This document shows positions 7,338 to 13,993 of a stretch of DNA of 13,993 bases, in pieces. The notes beneath the pieces are model-generated. The model was given only the letters and a program-made list of their open reading frames with translations, was not told the origin of the DNA and did no database searches. The position numbers were made by a program, and so were the translations under genes. This DNA comes from Gammaproteobacteria bacterium (lineage in GTDB: Bacteria > Pseudomonadota > Gammaproteobacteria > Pseudomonadales > Azotimanducaceae): positions 29,535-43,527 of the forward strand of contig PASO01000055.1 in the NCBI GenBank assembly GCA_002712135.1, given 5' to 3'. Positions within the stretch are counted from its first letter, which is position 1. Every line of letters starts with the position of its first letter.

Positions 7338-7991
7338 TTAATAAGGGCTCTCAGTCAGGCTTATGTCATTCTGCAAGGGGCCTAACTTTCGAACCCAGGG
7401 GTCAACTTTTAATGAGCGAGTACCCCTCAAGTCGTCCCTCGCCCCTACTGCGCTGTTGTAATCCTCATAGATTCCAAGCAGTAGCGAGTGCCAGGGCTCT
7501 ACTTGGTTAATTATTCTGCTGTAAAGAGGGTTATTTATACTGGCTTGCTTAGCGTAGTTAAGTACCGGATCTAATTGTCGCACTGCGATAAGTTGCGCGA
7601 TGTAAGAAACAAGAGGCGCATCGAACAAGTTAATAGCTTCGGAAGTAGCCGATTCGGGAACTTTGCTCTTAGCTGGTTCCGGCGACTTTACTGGTGCCGC
7701 CGTTGGTTCAGTATCGCTGAGAGGTGCCGGGGGCGGAGGGAGGACCGCACGCTGAGTAGATTGCGATTCTCTAGGTGTTATCGCTATGGCTTTACTGTCA
7801 TCTTCTTGTGTCTCGCAGACCCACGTTCTATCCTTTTTTCCATAGCAGTAGTACTTGCTTTTCTCGCTTTGGCCTTTGCTCAACTCAATATTGCAATCAG
7901 GGCATTCATCTTCTTCTTGCAGCCAGGAACAACCAGCTAATTCAAGAAGGCTTACAAATACCAAATAAAAAACTGGCTGATTCGGGTTCAC
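7338..7991 (-). CDS. SPOR-domain lipoprotein, function unknown
   Basis: A 217-residue predicted lipoprotein. The N-terminus has a hydrophobic stretch (FYLVFVSLLELAGC) ending in a lipobox with Cys21 as the acylation site. Four more cysteines follow (Cys30 and Cys33 as CPDC, Cys49, Cys59), possibly a small disulfide-bonded knot. A Pro/Ala/Ser-rich linker covers about 80-120. The C-terminal part, about 128-207, resembles a DamX-like SPOR domain: an SYIAQLIAV strand, WHSLLLGIYEDYNSAVGA, then VDPWVRKLGPLQ. SPOR domains bind denuded peptidoglycan, often at the division site. The start is GTG, with no better start between it and an in-frame upstream stop. It lies 31 nt after dcyD and 2 nt before selA. 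Its co-location with sel genes has no obvious mechanistic reason. Confidence 0.75.
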   Translation of the reverse strand: MNPNQPVFYLVFVSLLELAGCSWLQEEDECPDCNIELSKGQSEKSKYYCYGKKDRTWVCETQEDDSKAIAITPRESQSTQRAVLPPPPAPLSDTEPTAAPVKSPEPAKSKVPESATSEAINLFDAPLVSYIAQLIAVRQLDPVLNYAKQASINNPLYSRIINQVEPWHSLLLGIYEDYNSAVGARDDLRGTRSLKVDPWVRKLGPLQNDISLTESPY

Positions 7992-8022
7992 AGGGCCAAA
8001 TCCATCAAAGAAGGAGATTCAA

Positions 8023-9015
8023 TCACAAATTACGGTCTGGTTGGAAGTCGAACTGATCTCGTTGTGGGAAATTCCCATAGACGCCACCTGTATGAATGAA
8101 AACCACATCGGTTGCATCAACAAAGTAGCCGTTTTTAATCTCTTGAAGCATGGCGTCAAAAGCCTTCCCCGTATACACCGGATCCAAAATAATTCCTTCA
8201 AGCTGTGCTACTCGGCTAATTGTGTCGAACACAGGTTTTGTTGCGCGAGCATATCCGGGTCCAACGTAGCCCCCAATTACATTGATTGACAAATCACCGG
8301 TACCTATCGGAGTATCATATCTCTCCTCCCAGAGGCGAAAGTCTGTCGTTATTTTGTTCCGAAAATAGGCCTCGTCGTCGCAAACGTTGAATGCAATGAT
8401 TTCAGAGGGTAAGCCATAGAGCGCGCTGCCTATAATTAGTCCTCCTTGTGTACCGCCCGATCCTGTAGCACATACGATGTACTGAGGTTCAATATCATTG
8501 TTTACAAAATCTGTTTTTAGTTCTGCGCAGCACTCAATGTATCCCCATAGTCCTGTCTCATCGCTTGCTCCGACTGGAATAAAGTACGGATTGAGTCCCG
8601 GATATTGGCGCTCAACGTCCGCAATACATTTATCAATATTCTGATAGGTTTCACTCGAAACATAGCTGATTCCAGCGCCTAGAATGCGATCCAGCAAAAG
8701 GTTGCCATCTGCTTCCACTGGTGGAGACCCTCTTAGGATAAGGTGGCACTTCAACCCTAACTTAGCAGCTGCCATCGCGGTCGAACGACAATGATTCGAC
8801 TGTAGACCACCACAAGTGATGAGGAGGTCAGCCCCTTCTGATAAAGCGCGAGCTAATGTGAACTCGAGCTTGCGCAATTTGTTACCCGAGGCAATCGTAT
8901 CGGTCAGATCATCACGTTTGATCCATATTCTTGGCCCTCTTAGCTCTTCGGATAATCTATCAAGAGCTTCTAGTGGCGTAGGAAGTCGCGCGATTTCGAT
9001 TCGATGAACATTCAT
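8023..9015 (-). CDS. D-cysteine desulfhydrase / ACC deaminase family PLP enzyme
   Basis: A fold-type II PLP enzyme of about 330 residues. The family splits D-cysteine into pyruvate, ammonia and sulfide, and some members deaminate 1-aminocyclopropane-1-carboxylate or related amino acids. The PLP lysine is Lys46 in SGNKLRKLEF. QSNHCRSTAMAAAKLGLKC and the phosphate-binding ATGSGGTQGG follow, then VFIHTGGVYGNF near the end. The start at 9015 (MNVHRIEIARLPTPLEAL) agrees with how the family usually begins. An ATG at 9045 would add 10 residues. Neither has a clear ribosome-binding site. It is the first gene of the minus-strand series leading into selA-selB and is divergent from apbE. It could release sulfide, or in principle selenide from D-selenocysteine, but a selenium role is speculation. 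It ends in TGA with no open frame beyond. Confidence 0.85.
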   Translation of the reverse strand: MNVHRIEIARLPTPLEALDRLSEELRGPRIWIKRDDLTDTIASGNKLRKLEFTLARALSEGADLLITCGGLQSNHCRSTAMAAAKLGLKCHLILRGSPPVEADGNLLLDRILGAGISYVSSETYQNIDKCIADVERQYPGLNPYFIPVGASDETGLWGYIECCAELKTDFVNNDIEPQYIVCATGSGGTQGGLIIGSALYGLPSEIIAFNVCDDEAYFRNKITTDFRLWEERYDTPIGTGDLSINVIGGYVGPGYARATKPVFDTISRVAQLEGIILDPVYTGKAFDAMLQEIKNGYFVDATDVVFIHTGGVYGNFPQRDQFDFQPDRNL

Positions 9016-9098
9016 TGCAGGATTACCAAGTGTTAGGAACAGCATTTAACAACAATATCACCGCGGTAAGAAACAGAGCAGATAGATCGGGTGTTATT

Positions 9099-10103
9099 AT
9101 GCGCGATATGAAATCTTTGAAACATTTCACCGTTTGTTTTTTGGTCGTCTTATTGGGTTGCAGTGGCGAGTCTGCTCAGACATTAACTGGCGAGACGATG
9201 GGGACGACTTATTCGATTAAGGTAGTTACTAGCGCCGATTTGTCAAACCTTCAGCGAGAGATTGACTTGGAACTAAAGCGTATTAATCAGCTGATGTCGA
9301 CCTACATTGTCGATTCAGATCTTTCTCTACTCAATAAATCACCTTTGGATGTGCCAGTAGAAGTGCCGGCTGATCTGATTACGGTGCTACAACTAAGTAA
9401 AGAAATCCATGACATAACGAATGGTGCCTTTGATGTGACTGTTGGTCCACTGGTGACGCTTTGGGGCTTCGGGCCAGACAAGACGTTTCCCGATATTCCA
9501 AGTCCTATGCAGATATCGCAGGCACAGCAGCGTGTTGGTATGCAATACCTAAAGCTTGGCGACTCTTCAGTAAGCCGTGGTGTTGACCTTTATGTTGATT
9601 TGTCCGGTATTGCAAAAGGGTTTGCCGTCGACAGGCTTTGTGAACTGCTTGACGGAAAAGGTTTTCACAATTATTTGGTTGAAATAGGTGGGGAGCTCAA
9701 GAGCGCTGGGAACAACGATAGAGGTGCTCCCTGGGTTATCGCTATTGAAAAGCCGGAAAATCTAAAACGATCAATATTTCGTGCTCTGCCGCTACGAGAC
9801 TTAGGAATGGCAACCTCTGGCGACTATCGGAATTATAGGGAGGTTGACGGTAATCGATACTCTCACTTGATTGATCCCAGGTCTGGAATGCCGATAAATC
9901 ATACTTTGGTATCGGTTACGGTACTACATCGATCTGCCGCGATCGCTGACGCGCTGGCAACTGCGCTACATGTAATGTATCCAGAGCAAAGTATGGTTCT
10001 GGCGGATGAGCAGAATCTTGCGGTATTGTTTATAATAAAAGAGGAGAGTGGGTTTGTAGAACGTCGTTCTTTGGCGCTGGAGAAATACCTTGTTGGCGGT
10101 TAG
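9099..10103 (+). CDS. apbE: FAD:protein FMN transferase ApbE (lipoprotein)
   Basis: ApbE is the periplasmic flavin transferase that attaches FMN covalently to Thr residues, notably in NqrB and NqrC. The chosen start gives 334 residues with a lipoprotein signal (KSLKHFTVCFLVVLLGC, acylated Cys21). A second ATG at 9108 is equally possible. The longer frame from 9015 would put about 28 odd residues before the signal and overlap the divergent gene. Family motifs are present: ETMGTTYSIKV, FDVTVGPLVTLWGFGP, DLSGIAKGFAVDRL, then GMATSGDYRNYREVDGNRYS and HLIDPRSGMP, with the FAD- and metal-binding residues in the DLSGIAKG and ATSGDYRN segments. nqrM follows after 30 nt, the usual arrangement next to Na+-NQR, but nqrA-F are not upstream here. 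Confidence 0.95.
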   Translation: MRDMKSLKHFTVCFLVVLLGCSGESAQTLTGETMGTTYSIKVVTSADLSNLQREIDLELKRINQLMSTYIVDSDLSLLNKSPLDVPVEVPADLITVLQLSKEIHDITNGAFDVTVGPLVTLWGFGPDKTFPDIPSPMQISQAQQRVGMQYLKLGDSSVSRGVDLYVDLSGIAKGFAVDRLCELLDGKGFHNYLVEIGGELKSAGNNDRGAPWVIAIEKPENLKRSIFRALPLRDLGMATSGDYRNYREVDGNRYSHLIDPRSGMPINHTLVSVTVLHRSAAIADALATALHVMYPEQSMVLADEQNLAVLFIIKEESGFVERRSLALEKYLVGG

Positions 10104-10137
10104 TAATGAGTTGTGAGTTTTTGGTGATTAGTAATGA
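10100..10137 (+). repeat. 10-bp direct repeat across the apbE-nqrM junction
   Basis: TTAGTAATGA occurs at 10100-10109 and again at 10128-10137, offset by 28 bp. The first copy holds the apbE TAG stop, the second the nqrM ATG. The ATG in the first copy opens an 11-codon frame (10106-10141) whose stop overlaps the nqrM start, so it could feed ribosomes to nqrM. Confidence 0.6.
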
Positions 10138-10355
10138 TTGAGTTTATTCTTGCCTTCTTTGTCTTGTTGTCAATCGTGGCTATGATGTCCATTGGCGTAA
10201 TGCGCGGCCGAGCGCCAATTACTGGATCCTGTGGCGGTCTCAATGCTATTGGTGTTGAAGGTGGATGTGAAATATGTGGGGGCGACCCTGCCATATGCGA
10301 AGAAAAGAGCAGCAGCTCTGCAAGCTTCTACAGAGCCGATTCAGAAAAAGCTTAA
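10134..10355 (+). CDS. nqrM: Na+-NQR maturation protein NqrM (DUF539)
   Basis: A 73-residue membrane-anchored protein needed for assembly of the Na+-translocating NADH:quinone oxidoreductase, thought to deliver iron for the NqrD/NqrE Cys-ligated centre. Residues 1-22 form one hydrophobic helix (MIEFILAFFVLLSIVAMMSIG). The family signature follows: GRAPITGSCGGLNAIG, then CEIC, GGDPAIC. Cysteines are at 33, 45, 48 and 55, the expected number for the metal site. The C-terminal tail is Ser-rich and charged. It sits directly after apbE, the typical partner. No convincing Shine-Dalgarno precedes the ATG, but apbE ends only 30 nt upstream. Confidence 0.93.
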   Translation: MIEFILAFFVLLSIVAMMSIGVMRGRAPITGSCGGLNAIGVEGGCEICGGDPAICEEKSSSSASFYRADSEKA

Positions 10356-10379
10356 CCAGCGGTACGGAGAGGCCTTTCT

Positions 10380-11016
10380 TTTTTCTTATGGCGGCTTCTC
10401 GATGATTTAGTTAAATCGACCTGACTTAAGAATGAGGCGAGTGAGATTGCCTGTCTGCTCCAATGCGTTCACAATTTCATCGATCTGATTTTCGTGCGCA
10501 TCCTCCAAGGCGACAATCTTCATGTATTACTATACTCGATAGTTTGAAGAAATAGTTTATGCAATCTTTACCTTATCCCTGAAATGAGTAACGATTCTTT
10601 TTTGGACTTGTAGTCCGATCTAATGCATACCTAACCCGGTTTTTTGCAGGGAGCAAAGCATATGTTCTGCATGCTCTCTAGTATTCACGGCACAGAGTAC
10701 GCGAAGATGTGGAAGATGTCCTGACTGAAAATCACACCGTTATAGGAGAAGGTGCTGGCTACCTGTTCGTTATGATGTCGACTTAGAATGCGATACTCCT
10801 TCGAAATTCGTATTACCGGTAAACAGGACTAAAACTTAATGGGCCTCTGATCGAACTGTTGAATATCACCTGTAAGGTATATTTCGTTTTGCTTTTGCAT
10901 TCCGCCTTGTAGGATATGCTTCTATAGTGGATATCTGAGCAGTTTTCTAGAAAAGTGATCGCATCTTGATAGTTTGCCGATACTTCATCAATGTTTGGTT
11001 TTAGGATCACGATCAT
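10380..11016 (-). pseudogene. Decayed DAHP synthase gene (3-deoxy-7-phosphoheptulonate synthase)
   Basis: What looks like a 700-bp gap is the first half of a DAHP synthase (first step of the shikimate pathway), broken into pieces. In order on the minus strand: from 11016, MIVILKPNIDEVSANYQDA, the family's N-terminus. Next to about 10825-10700, VIRISKEYRILSRH and NGVIFSQD, in a second frame. Then at 10691-10623, AVNTREHAEHMLCSLQKTG, after a one-base loss near 10699. Then at 10605-10576, PKKNRYSFQG, followed by an in-frame TAA where relatives have His. Last, from 10523, KIVALEDAHENQIDEIVNAL then EQTGN, back in another frame, ending in TAA at 10407. The catalytic C-terminal half is gone. Matches are to remembered family sequence and are too many and too well ordered for chance. 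No intact copy is in the window. Confidence 0.82.
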
Positions 11017-11094
11017 GCTGCTACCTGTCGTTTATTTGTTGTTGATCTGAGAGAATCTCGATTGTAGTCCGCAATTCAATAGTGTGGGTATTAC

Positions 11095-11099
11095 AGGAG
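11095..11099 (+). promoter_or_regulatory. Ribosome-binding site of lolC
   Basis: AGGAG, 6 nt ahead of the TTG at 11106. It decides for the TTG start over the GTG at 11082, which would put this site inside the coding region. Confidence 0.7.
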
Positions 11100-11105
11100 T
11101 TAATT

Positions 11106-12335
11106 TTGCTAGCAGACTGGCGACTAAGCGTGGCGTCGCGGTATCTCCGCGCTGGGGTAGGAGACAAGCTTACATCATTTACATCCATGATCTCTGGACT
11201 GGGTTTAGTGCTTGCTGTTGCAATTCTTACGATCGTACTTTCGGTGATGAATGGTTTCGAAAAAGAACTACGGGAAAGGGTGTTGGGCGTATTGCCCCAT
11301 GGTATCGTAAGTCTGCCAGATGGCGACTTAGAGGCCTTAGGCAAGGAACTACTAAGTCACGGCAGCGTTATTGCAATCGCTCCGTTGCTGGAAGGTAGTG
11401 GGCTGCTTCTTGCGAATGGGCGTATGGCGGGCATTTTGGTTTCAGGAGTCGATCCAGATCGCGAATCTCAAGTTTCGATTCTAGACGAGTTTTTCATACA
11501 GGGGTCCATGCATGACTTGACTAGTCAAAGGTTCTCCCTAGCCATAGGGAAACGGCTTGCAGAGGATCTCAACGTTGCTATAGGTGATTCAGTGAACTTT
11601 GTGTCGCCTGAGGTGCAGATGTCTCTGGTGGGCCCCTTACCGACCTCCAGGCGATTCACCATAGCTGCTATCTTTGCTGCAGGTGCTGATGTCGATAAAA
11701 CGCAGGTCTACACCTCCGTTGAGGCCCTGAGTCGATTACAAAAAGGGCGGGGATCCGTTGGTTTCAGGTTGTTGACGTCTGACCTGTTTGACGCACCGGA
11801 AATTGTTCGTCAACTGATCGTTACTTCGAAGCAAAGGATTTATGGTTCAAGTTGGACGCAACGGTATGGGAATTTGCATGGTGCTATTCACATGCAAAAG
11901 AAAACAATGTTTCTAATGTTAATGCTCCTAGTTGCTGTTGCTGCGTTTAATGTTGTGTCTAATCTTATGATGGTTGTGAAGGAAAAAGCGGGAGATATTG
12001 CGATCATTCGTACCATGGGCGCATCGACCAATGCCGTACGTATTATTTTTATTACGCACGGAGTTTTGGTTGGTGCGGTCGGTGTCACCATCGGTTTAGT
12101 TCTGGGTACAGGTTTGGCACTTATCATTGATGATGTGGTGCTGACTATGGATGGTGTTCTGAAATTGGGGCTTATGGATGAATACTTCATTCAGTACCTG
12201 CCGGTAGATATCCGCCTTGAGGACATTCTATTGATAGCGGTTTCGTCACTAGCTATATGCTTCATTGCCACAATCTATCCTGCTGGTAAGGCGGCGAAAG
12301 CTAATCCAGTGGAGGCTCTGCAATATGAGTCATGA
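11106..12335 (+). CDS. lolC: Lipoprotein-releasing ABC transporter permease LolC
   Basis: This is one of the two inner-membrane subunits of LolCDE, which extracts outer-membrane lipoproteins from the inner membrane and passes them to LolA. From the TTG start the protein has 409 residues, close to E. coli LolC (399). The N-terminus (LADWRLSVASRYLRAG) leads into the first membrane helix, about residues 25-45, ending at SVMNGFEKELRERVLGVLPHG, a family signature. A large periplasmic MacB-like domain follows. The last roughly 150 residues are the FtsX domain with three helices: MFLMLMLLVAVAAFNVVSNL, a segment after ASTNAVRIIFITHG, and LLIAVSSLAICFIATIYPA. It ends KANPVEALQYES, typical of LolC/E, and overlaps lolD by 11 nt. 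LolC rather than LolE is assigned by its place before lolD. Confidence 0.94.
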   Translation: MLADWRLSVASRYLRAGVGDKLTSFTSMISGLGLVLAVAILTIVLSVMNGFEKELRERVLGVLPHGIVSLPDGDLEALGKELLSHGSVIAIAPLLEGSGLLLANGRMAGILVSGVDPDRESQVSILDEFFIQGSMHDLTSQRFSLAIGKRLAEDLNVAIGDSVNFVSPEVQMSLVGPLPTSRRFTIAAIFAAGADVDKTQVYTSVEALSRLQKGRGSVGFRLLTSDLFDAPEIVRQLIVTSKQRIYGSSWTQRYGNLHGAIHMQKKTMFLMLMLLVAVAAFNVVSNLMMVVKEKAGDIAIIRTMGASTNAVRIIFITHGVLVGAVGVTIGLVLGTGLALIIDDVVLTMDGVLKLGLMDEYFIQYLPVDIRLEDILLIAVSSLAICFIATIYPAGKAAKANPVEALQYES

Positions 12336-13023
12336 TAGTCACGGAGACCTAGTGCTGCGTGCTAAAGATGTATGCAAGTCATTCGTGCAAGGGGCAAATG
12401 CCATAGACGTATTGCGTGGTGTTTGCATTGACGTTGCGGCGGGGGAACGGGTGGCAATAGCAGGTCTGTCTGGCAGTGGTAAAAGTACGTTACTGCACAT
12501 ACTCGGCGGACTGGAGTCGGCGGACTCAGGCGAAATACTTGTTGATGGTGAGGACATTGCCGCGATGAAGGAGCTTGAGGTGGATGTGATGCGAAATCAA
12601 TTCCTCGGTTTTGTCTATCAATTCCATCATCTTCTAAACGACTTTACGGCTCTCGAGAACATTGCAATTCCACAACGCATTCTCGGTAATAACAAAAACA
12701 AGGCATTACAAATCGCCAGAGAGATGCTCGTTAGGGTCGGACTAGAAAATCGGGCGGACCACAAGCCAGGACAACTTTCGGGAGGAGAGAGGCAGCGTGT
12801 TGCGATAGCAAGAGCCCTAGTAAACCAGCCAGTTTGTGTGCTCGCAGATGAGCCTACTGGTAATTTAGATGAAAAAACGGCGCTTGATGTGAACGAGATG
12901 ATGGTCTCGCTCAGCCAGGAACTCAGTACGTCTTTTGTCATCGTGACTCATAACGCCGAGCTCGCTAGTCAAATGGATCGAACGCTGCAACTACATAACG
13001 GCCTGCTTACATCGATATGTTGA
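12325..13023 (+). CDS. lolD: Lipoprotein-releasing ABC transporter ATPase LolD
   Basis: The cytoplasmic ATPase of LolCDE, 232 residues, with all ABC motifs. Walker A GLSGSGKST is at 47-55 and the Q-loop YQFHHLL at 98-104. The signature LSGGE is at 151-155, Walker B with catalytic Glu in CVLADEPTGNLDE at 171-183, and the H-loop VTHN contains His209. The ATG at 12325 lies inside the end of lolC and is preceded by GGAGG (12311-12315) with 9-nt spacing. A longer frame from 12265 would run deep into lolC and is unlikely. The 3' end overlaps lolE by 7 nt. The tight overlaps point to stoichiometric, coupled translation. Confidence 0.96.
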   Translation: MSHDSHGDLVLRAKDVCKSFVQGANAIDVLRGVCIDVAAGERVAIAGLSGSGKSTLLHILGGLESADSGEILVDGEDIAAMKELEVDVMRNQFLGFVYQFHHLLNDFTALENIAIPQRILGNNKNKALQIAREMLVRVGLENRADHKPGQLSGGERQRVAIARALVNQPVCVLADEPTGNLDEKTALDVNEMMVSLSQELSTSFVIVTHNAELASQMDRTLQLHNGLLTSIC

Positions 13024-13993
13024 CGGCGGCATTCATTGGATTGCGTTATTCACGTGCCAGGACAGAGAATCGTTTTCTGTCTTTTATCACATGGGTTTCG
13101 CTGCTTGGCCTTGCATTAGGAGTCGTGGCGCTCATTGTTGTGGTGTCAGTAATGAACGGTTTCGATACGGAACTAAAGAGGCGGATACTCGGTGCTGTGC
13201 CTCATGTGGTGGTTGAAGGGCTAAGCCGCGAAGAACTGGAAGCCGTTCCCGGCGTTCAATCTGTGAGTAGATTTTCGAGTCAATCCGTTTTGCTGGTAAA
13301 CGGCAGTGCAAGCGAATTAGTTACTCTTTACGGAGTGGAGCCAGGAAACGAGCACACTATGTCGATCATTCCTAATCACATGACCTATGGCGCGGTGAAA
13401 GATCTAGGCAAAGGCGATATTGTGCTTGGTGAGCCGCTCGCGTACCGCCTGAGTTTGATGCCCGGTGACCGTGTAACGGTTCTGGTACCCCTGGTAAAAG
13501 ATACTTGGAAGCTCGATACCCGGGTGATAAACGCAACTCTAATAGGCACCTTCAAGCTGGACTCTGAGCTGGATTACCATCTCTCATTAATGGATTTGAC
13601 TACTCTGGAGGAGATGCTAGGGGAAAAAGCCAGTACCTACCGACTGCGACTCAACGATATTTTTGTAGCGCCGAGTCTAACAGAGGGATTAACGGACAAT
13701 AGCAAAGTTGCTGCAAGCGATTGGTCGGCAGACTATGGCGATTTTTTCAGAACGGTAAAGATGGAAAAAGTCATGATGTTTCTCTTGCTAATGCTCGTGG
13801 TCGGTATTGCCGCCTTCAGTATTGTTTCCAGTCTGAGTATGCTCGTAAAGGAGAAACAATTCGATATTGCAGTGTTGCGTACCTGCGGCATGTCGTCTCG
13901 TGAGGTAACCATGATATTTGTTGTGCAGGGAGCTGTAATAGGGATTTGCGGCATTTTTCTGGGTGCTTTTTGTGGATTGCCACTAGCGTACTA
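13017..13993 (+). CDS. lolE: Lipoprotein-releasing ABC transporter permease LolE (3' end outside window)
   Basis: The frame opens at ATG 13017, 7 nt inside the end of lolD, and stays open to the window edge, giving 325 complete codons of an expected 400 or more. The product starts MLTAAFIGLRYSRARTENRF. A first membrane helix follows (FITWVSLLGLALGVVALIVV), then SVMNGFDTELKRRILGAVPH, the same LolC/E signature as in the upstream permease. A periplasmic domain comes next, then the FtsX part with MMFLLLMLVVGIAAFSIVSS and the cytoplasmic loop VKEKQFDIAVLRTCGMSSRE. A third helix begins just before the window ends. It is clearly homologous to the lolC product and completes the lolC-lolD-lolE order known from E. 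coli. Confidence 0.93.
   Translation, partial: MLTAAFIGLRYSRARTENRFLSFITWVSLLGLALGVVALIVVVSVMNGFDTELKRRILGAVPHVVVEGLSREELEAVPGVQSVSRFSSQSVLLVNGSASELVTLYGVEPGNEHTMSIIPNHMTYGAVKDLGKGDIVLGEPLAYRLSLMPGDRVTVLVPLVKDTWKLDTRVINATLIGTFKLDSELDYHLSLMDLTTLEEMLGEKASTYRLRLNDIFVAPSLTEGLTDNSKVAASDWSADYGDFFRTVKMEKVMMFLLLMLVVGIAAFSIVSSLSMLVKEKQFDIAVLRTCGMSSREVTMIFVVQGAVIGICGIFLGAFCGLPLAY

Noticed and set aside
8000..8025. Read-through of the dcyD-like TGA stop as a C-terminal selenocysteine
   Set aside because: Only a handful of codons follow before another stop, and the protein already has its full family length.
9016..9098. Sigma-70 promoters between the divergent dcyD-like gene and apbE
   Set aside because: A divergent promoter must be near here, but the best boxes found (TTAGGA, 17 nt, TATCAC) match the consensus too poorly to call.
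10356..10387. Intrinsic terminator after nqrM, from a T-rich run after AGGCCT
   Set aside because: No stem of more than 3-4 bp precedes the T-run. The bases also belong to the end of the DAHP synthase relic.
10407..10523. A 38-codon small protein
   Set aside because: Its sequence matches an internal segment of DAHP synthase, so it is a piece of the relic.
10813..11016. A 67-codon hypothetical protein
   Set aside because: It begins as the N-terminus of DAHP synthase and then runs out of frame. The homology continues in another frame.
12265..12324. Extended N-terminus of LolD inside lolC
   Set aside because: The GGAGG site and ATG at 12325 give the usual LolD length. The extra residues are lolC read in another frame.

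Overview
The window looks like a chromosomal segment of a Gram-negative gammaproteobacterium, probably marine or aquatic. The evidence is gene content: a lolC-lolD-lolE lipoprotein-export operon in the order found in E. coli, an apbE-nqrM pair typical of Na+-NQR-bearing gammaproteobacteria, and a lipobox-containing SPOR-domain protein. Base composition is moderate and even. No tRNA, rRNA, CRISPR array or insertion sequence was found. The assignment is inference from gene families, not from a database search.

Layout. Bases 1-1353 (+) are the 3' part of an FAD-linked oxidase of the GlcD/D-2-hydroxyglutarate dehydrogenase type, convergent with an enoyl-CoA hydratase/isomerase (1374-2138, -). Bases 2245-2574 (-) are a decayed DUF924-family gene. 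Bases 2662-9015 are six co-directional minus-strand genes, in transcription order: D-cysteine desulfhydrase/ACC deaminase-like enzyme, SPOR-domain lipoprotein, selA, selB, short-chain dehydrogenase, and a peroxiredoxin interrupted by an in-frame UGA. Divergent from these are apbE and nqrM (9099-10355, +). Bases 10380-11016 (-) are a badly decayed DAHP synthase gene. The window ends with lolC, lolD and the first part of lolE (11106-13993, +).

The central observation is a compact selenocysteine system. SelA makes Sec-tRNA(Sec), SelB delivers it to UGA codons followed by a SECIS hairpin, and a likely client lies two genes downstream. That client is an exported peroxiredoxin whose peroxidatic position (Gly-Gly-X-Thr-Ala-Gln-Cys) is encoded by UGA at 2989-2991, with a fitting hairpin 14 nt after it. 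Standard gene calling would split it into two fragments. selC (tRNA-Sec) and selD (selenophosphate synthetase) are not in the window and must be elsewhere if the system works. selA/selB overlap by 4 nt and selB/SDR by 1 nt, which suggests translational coupling.

Two stretches that look intergenic are relics of genes: DUF924, and DAHP synthase with at least three frame changes and one in-frame stop. Three genes (the crotonase, selB and lolC) appear to start at UUG.
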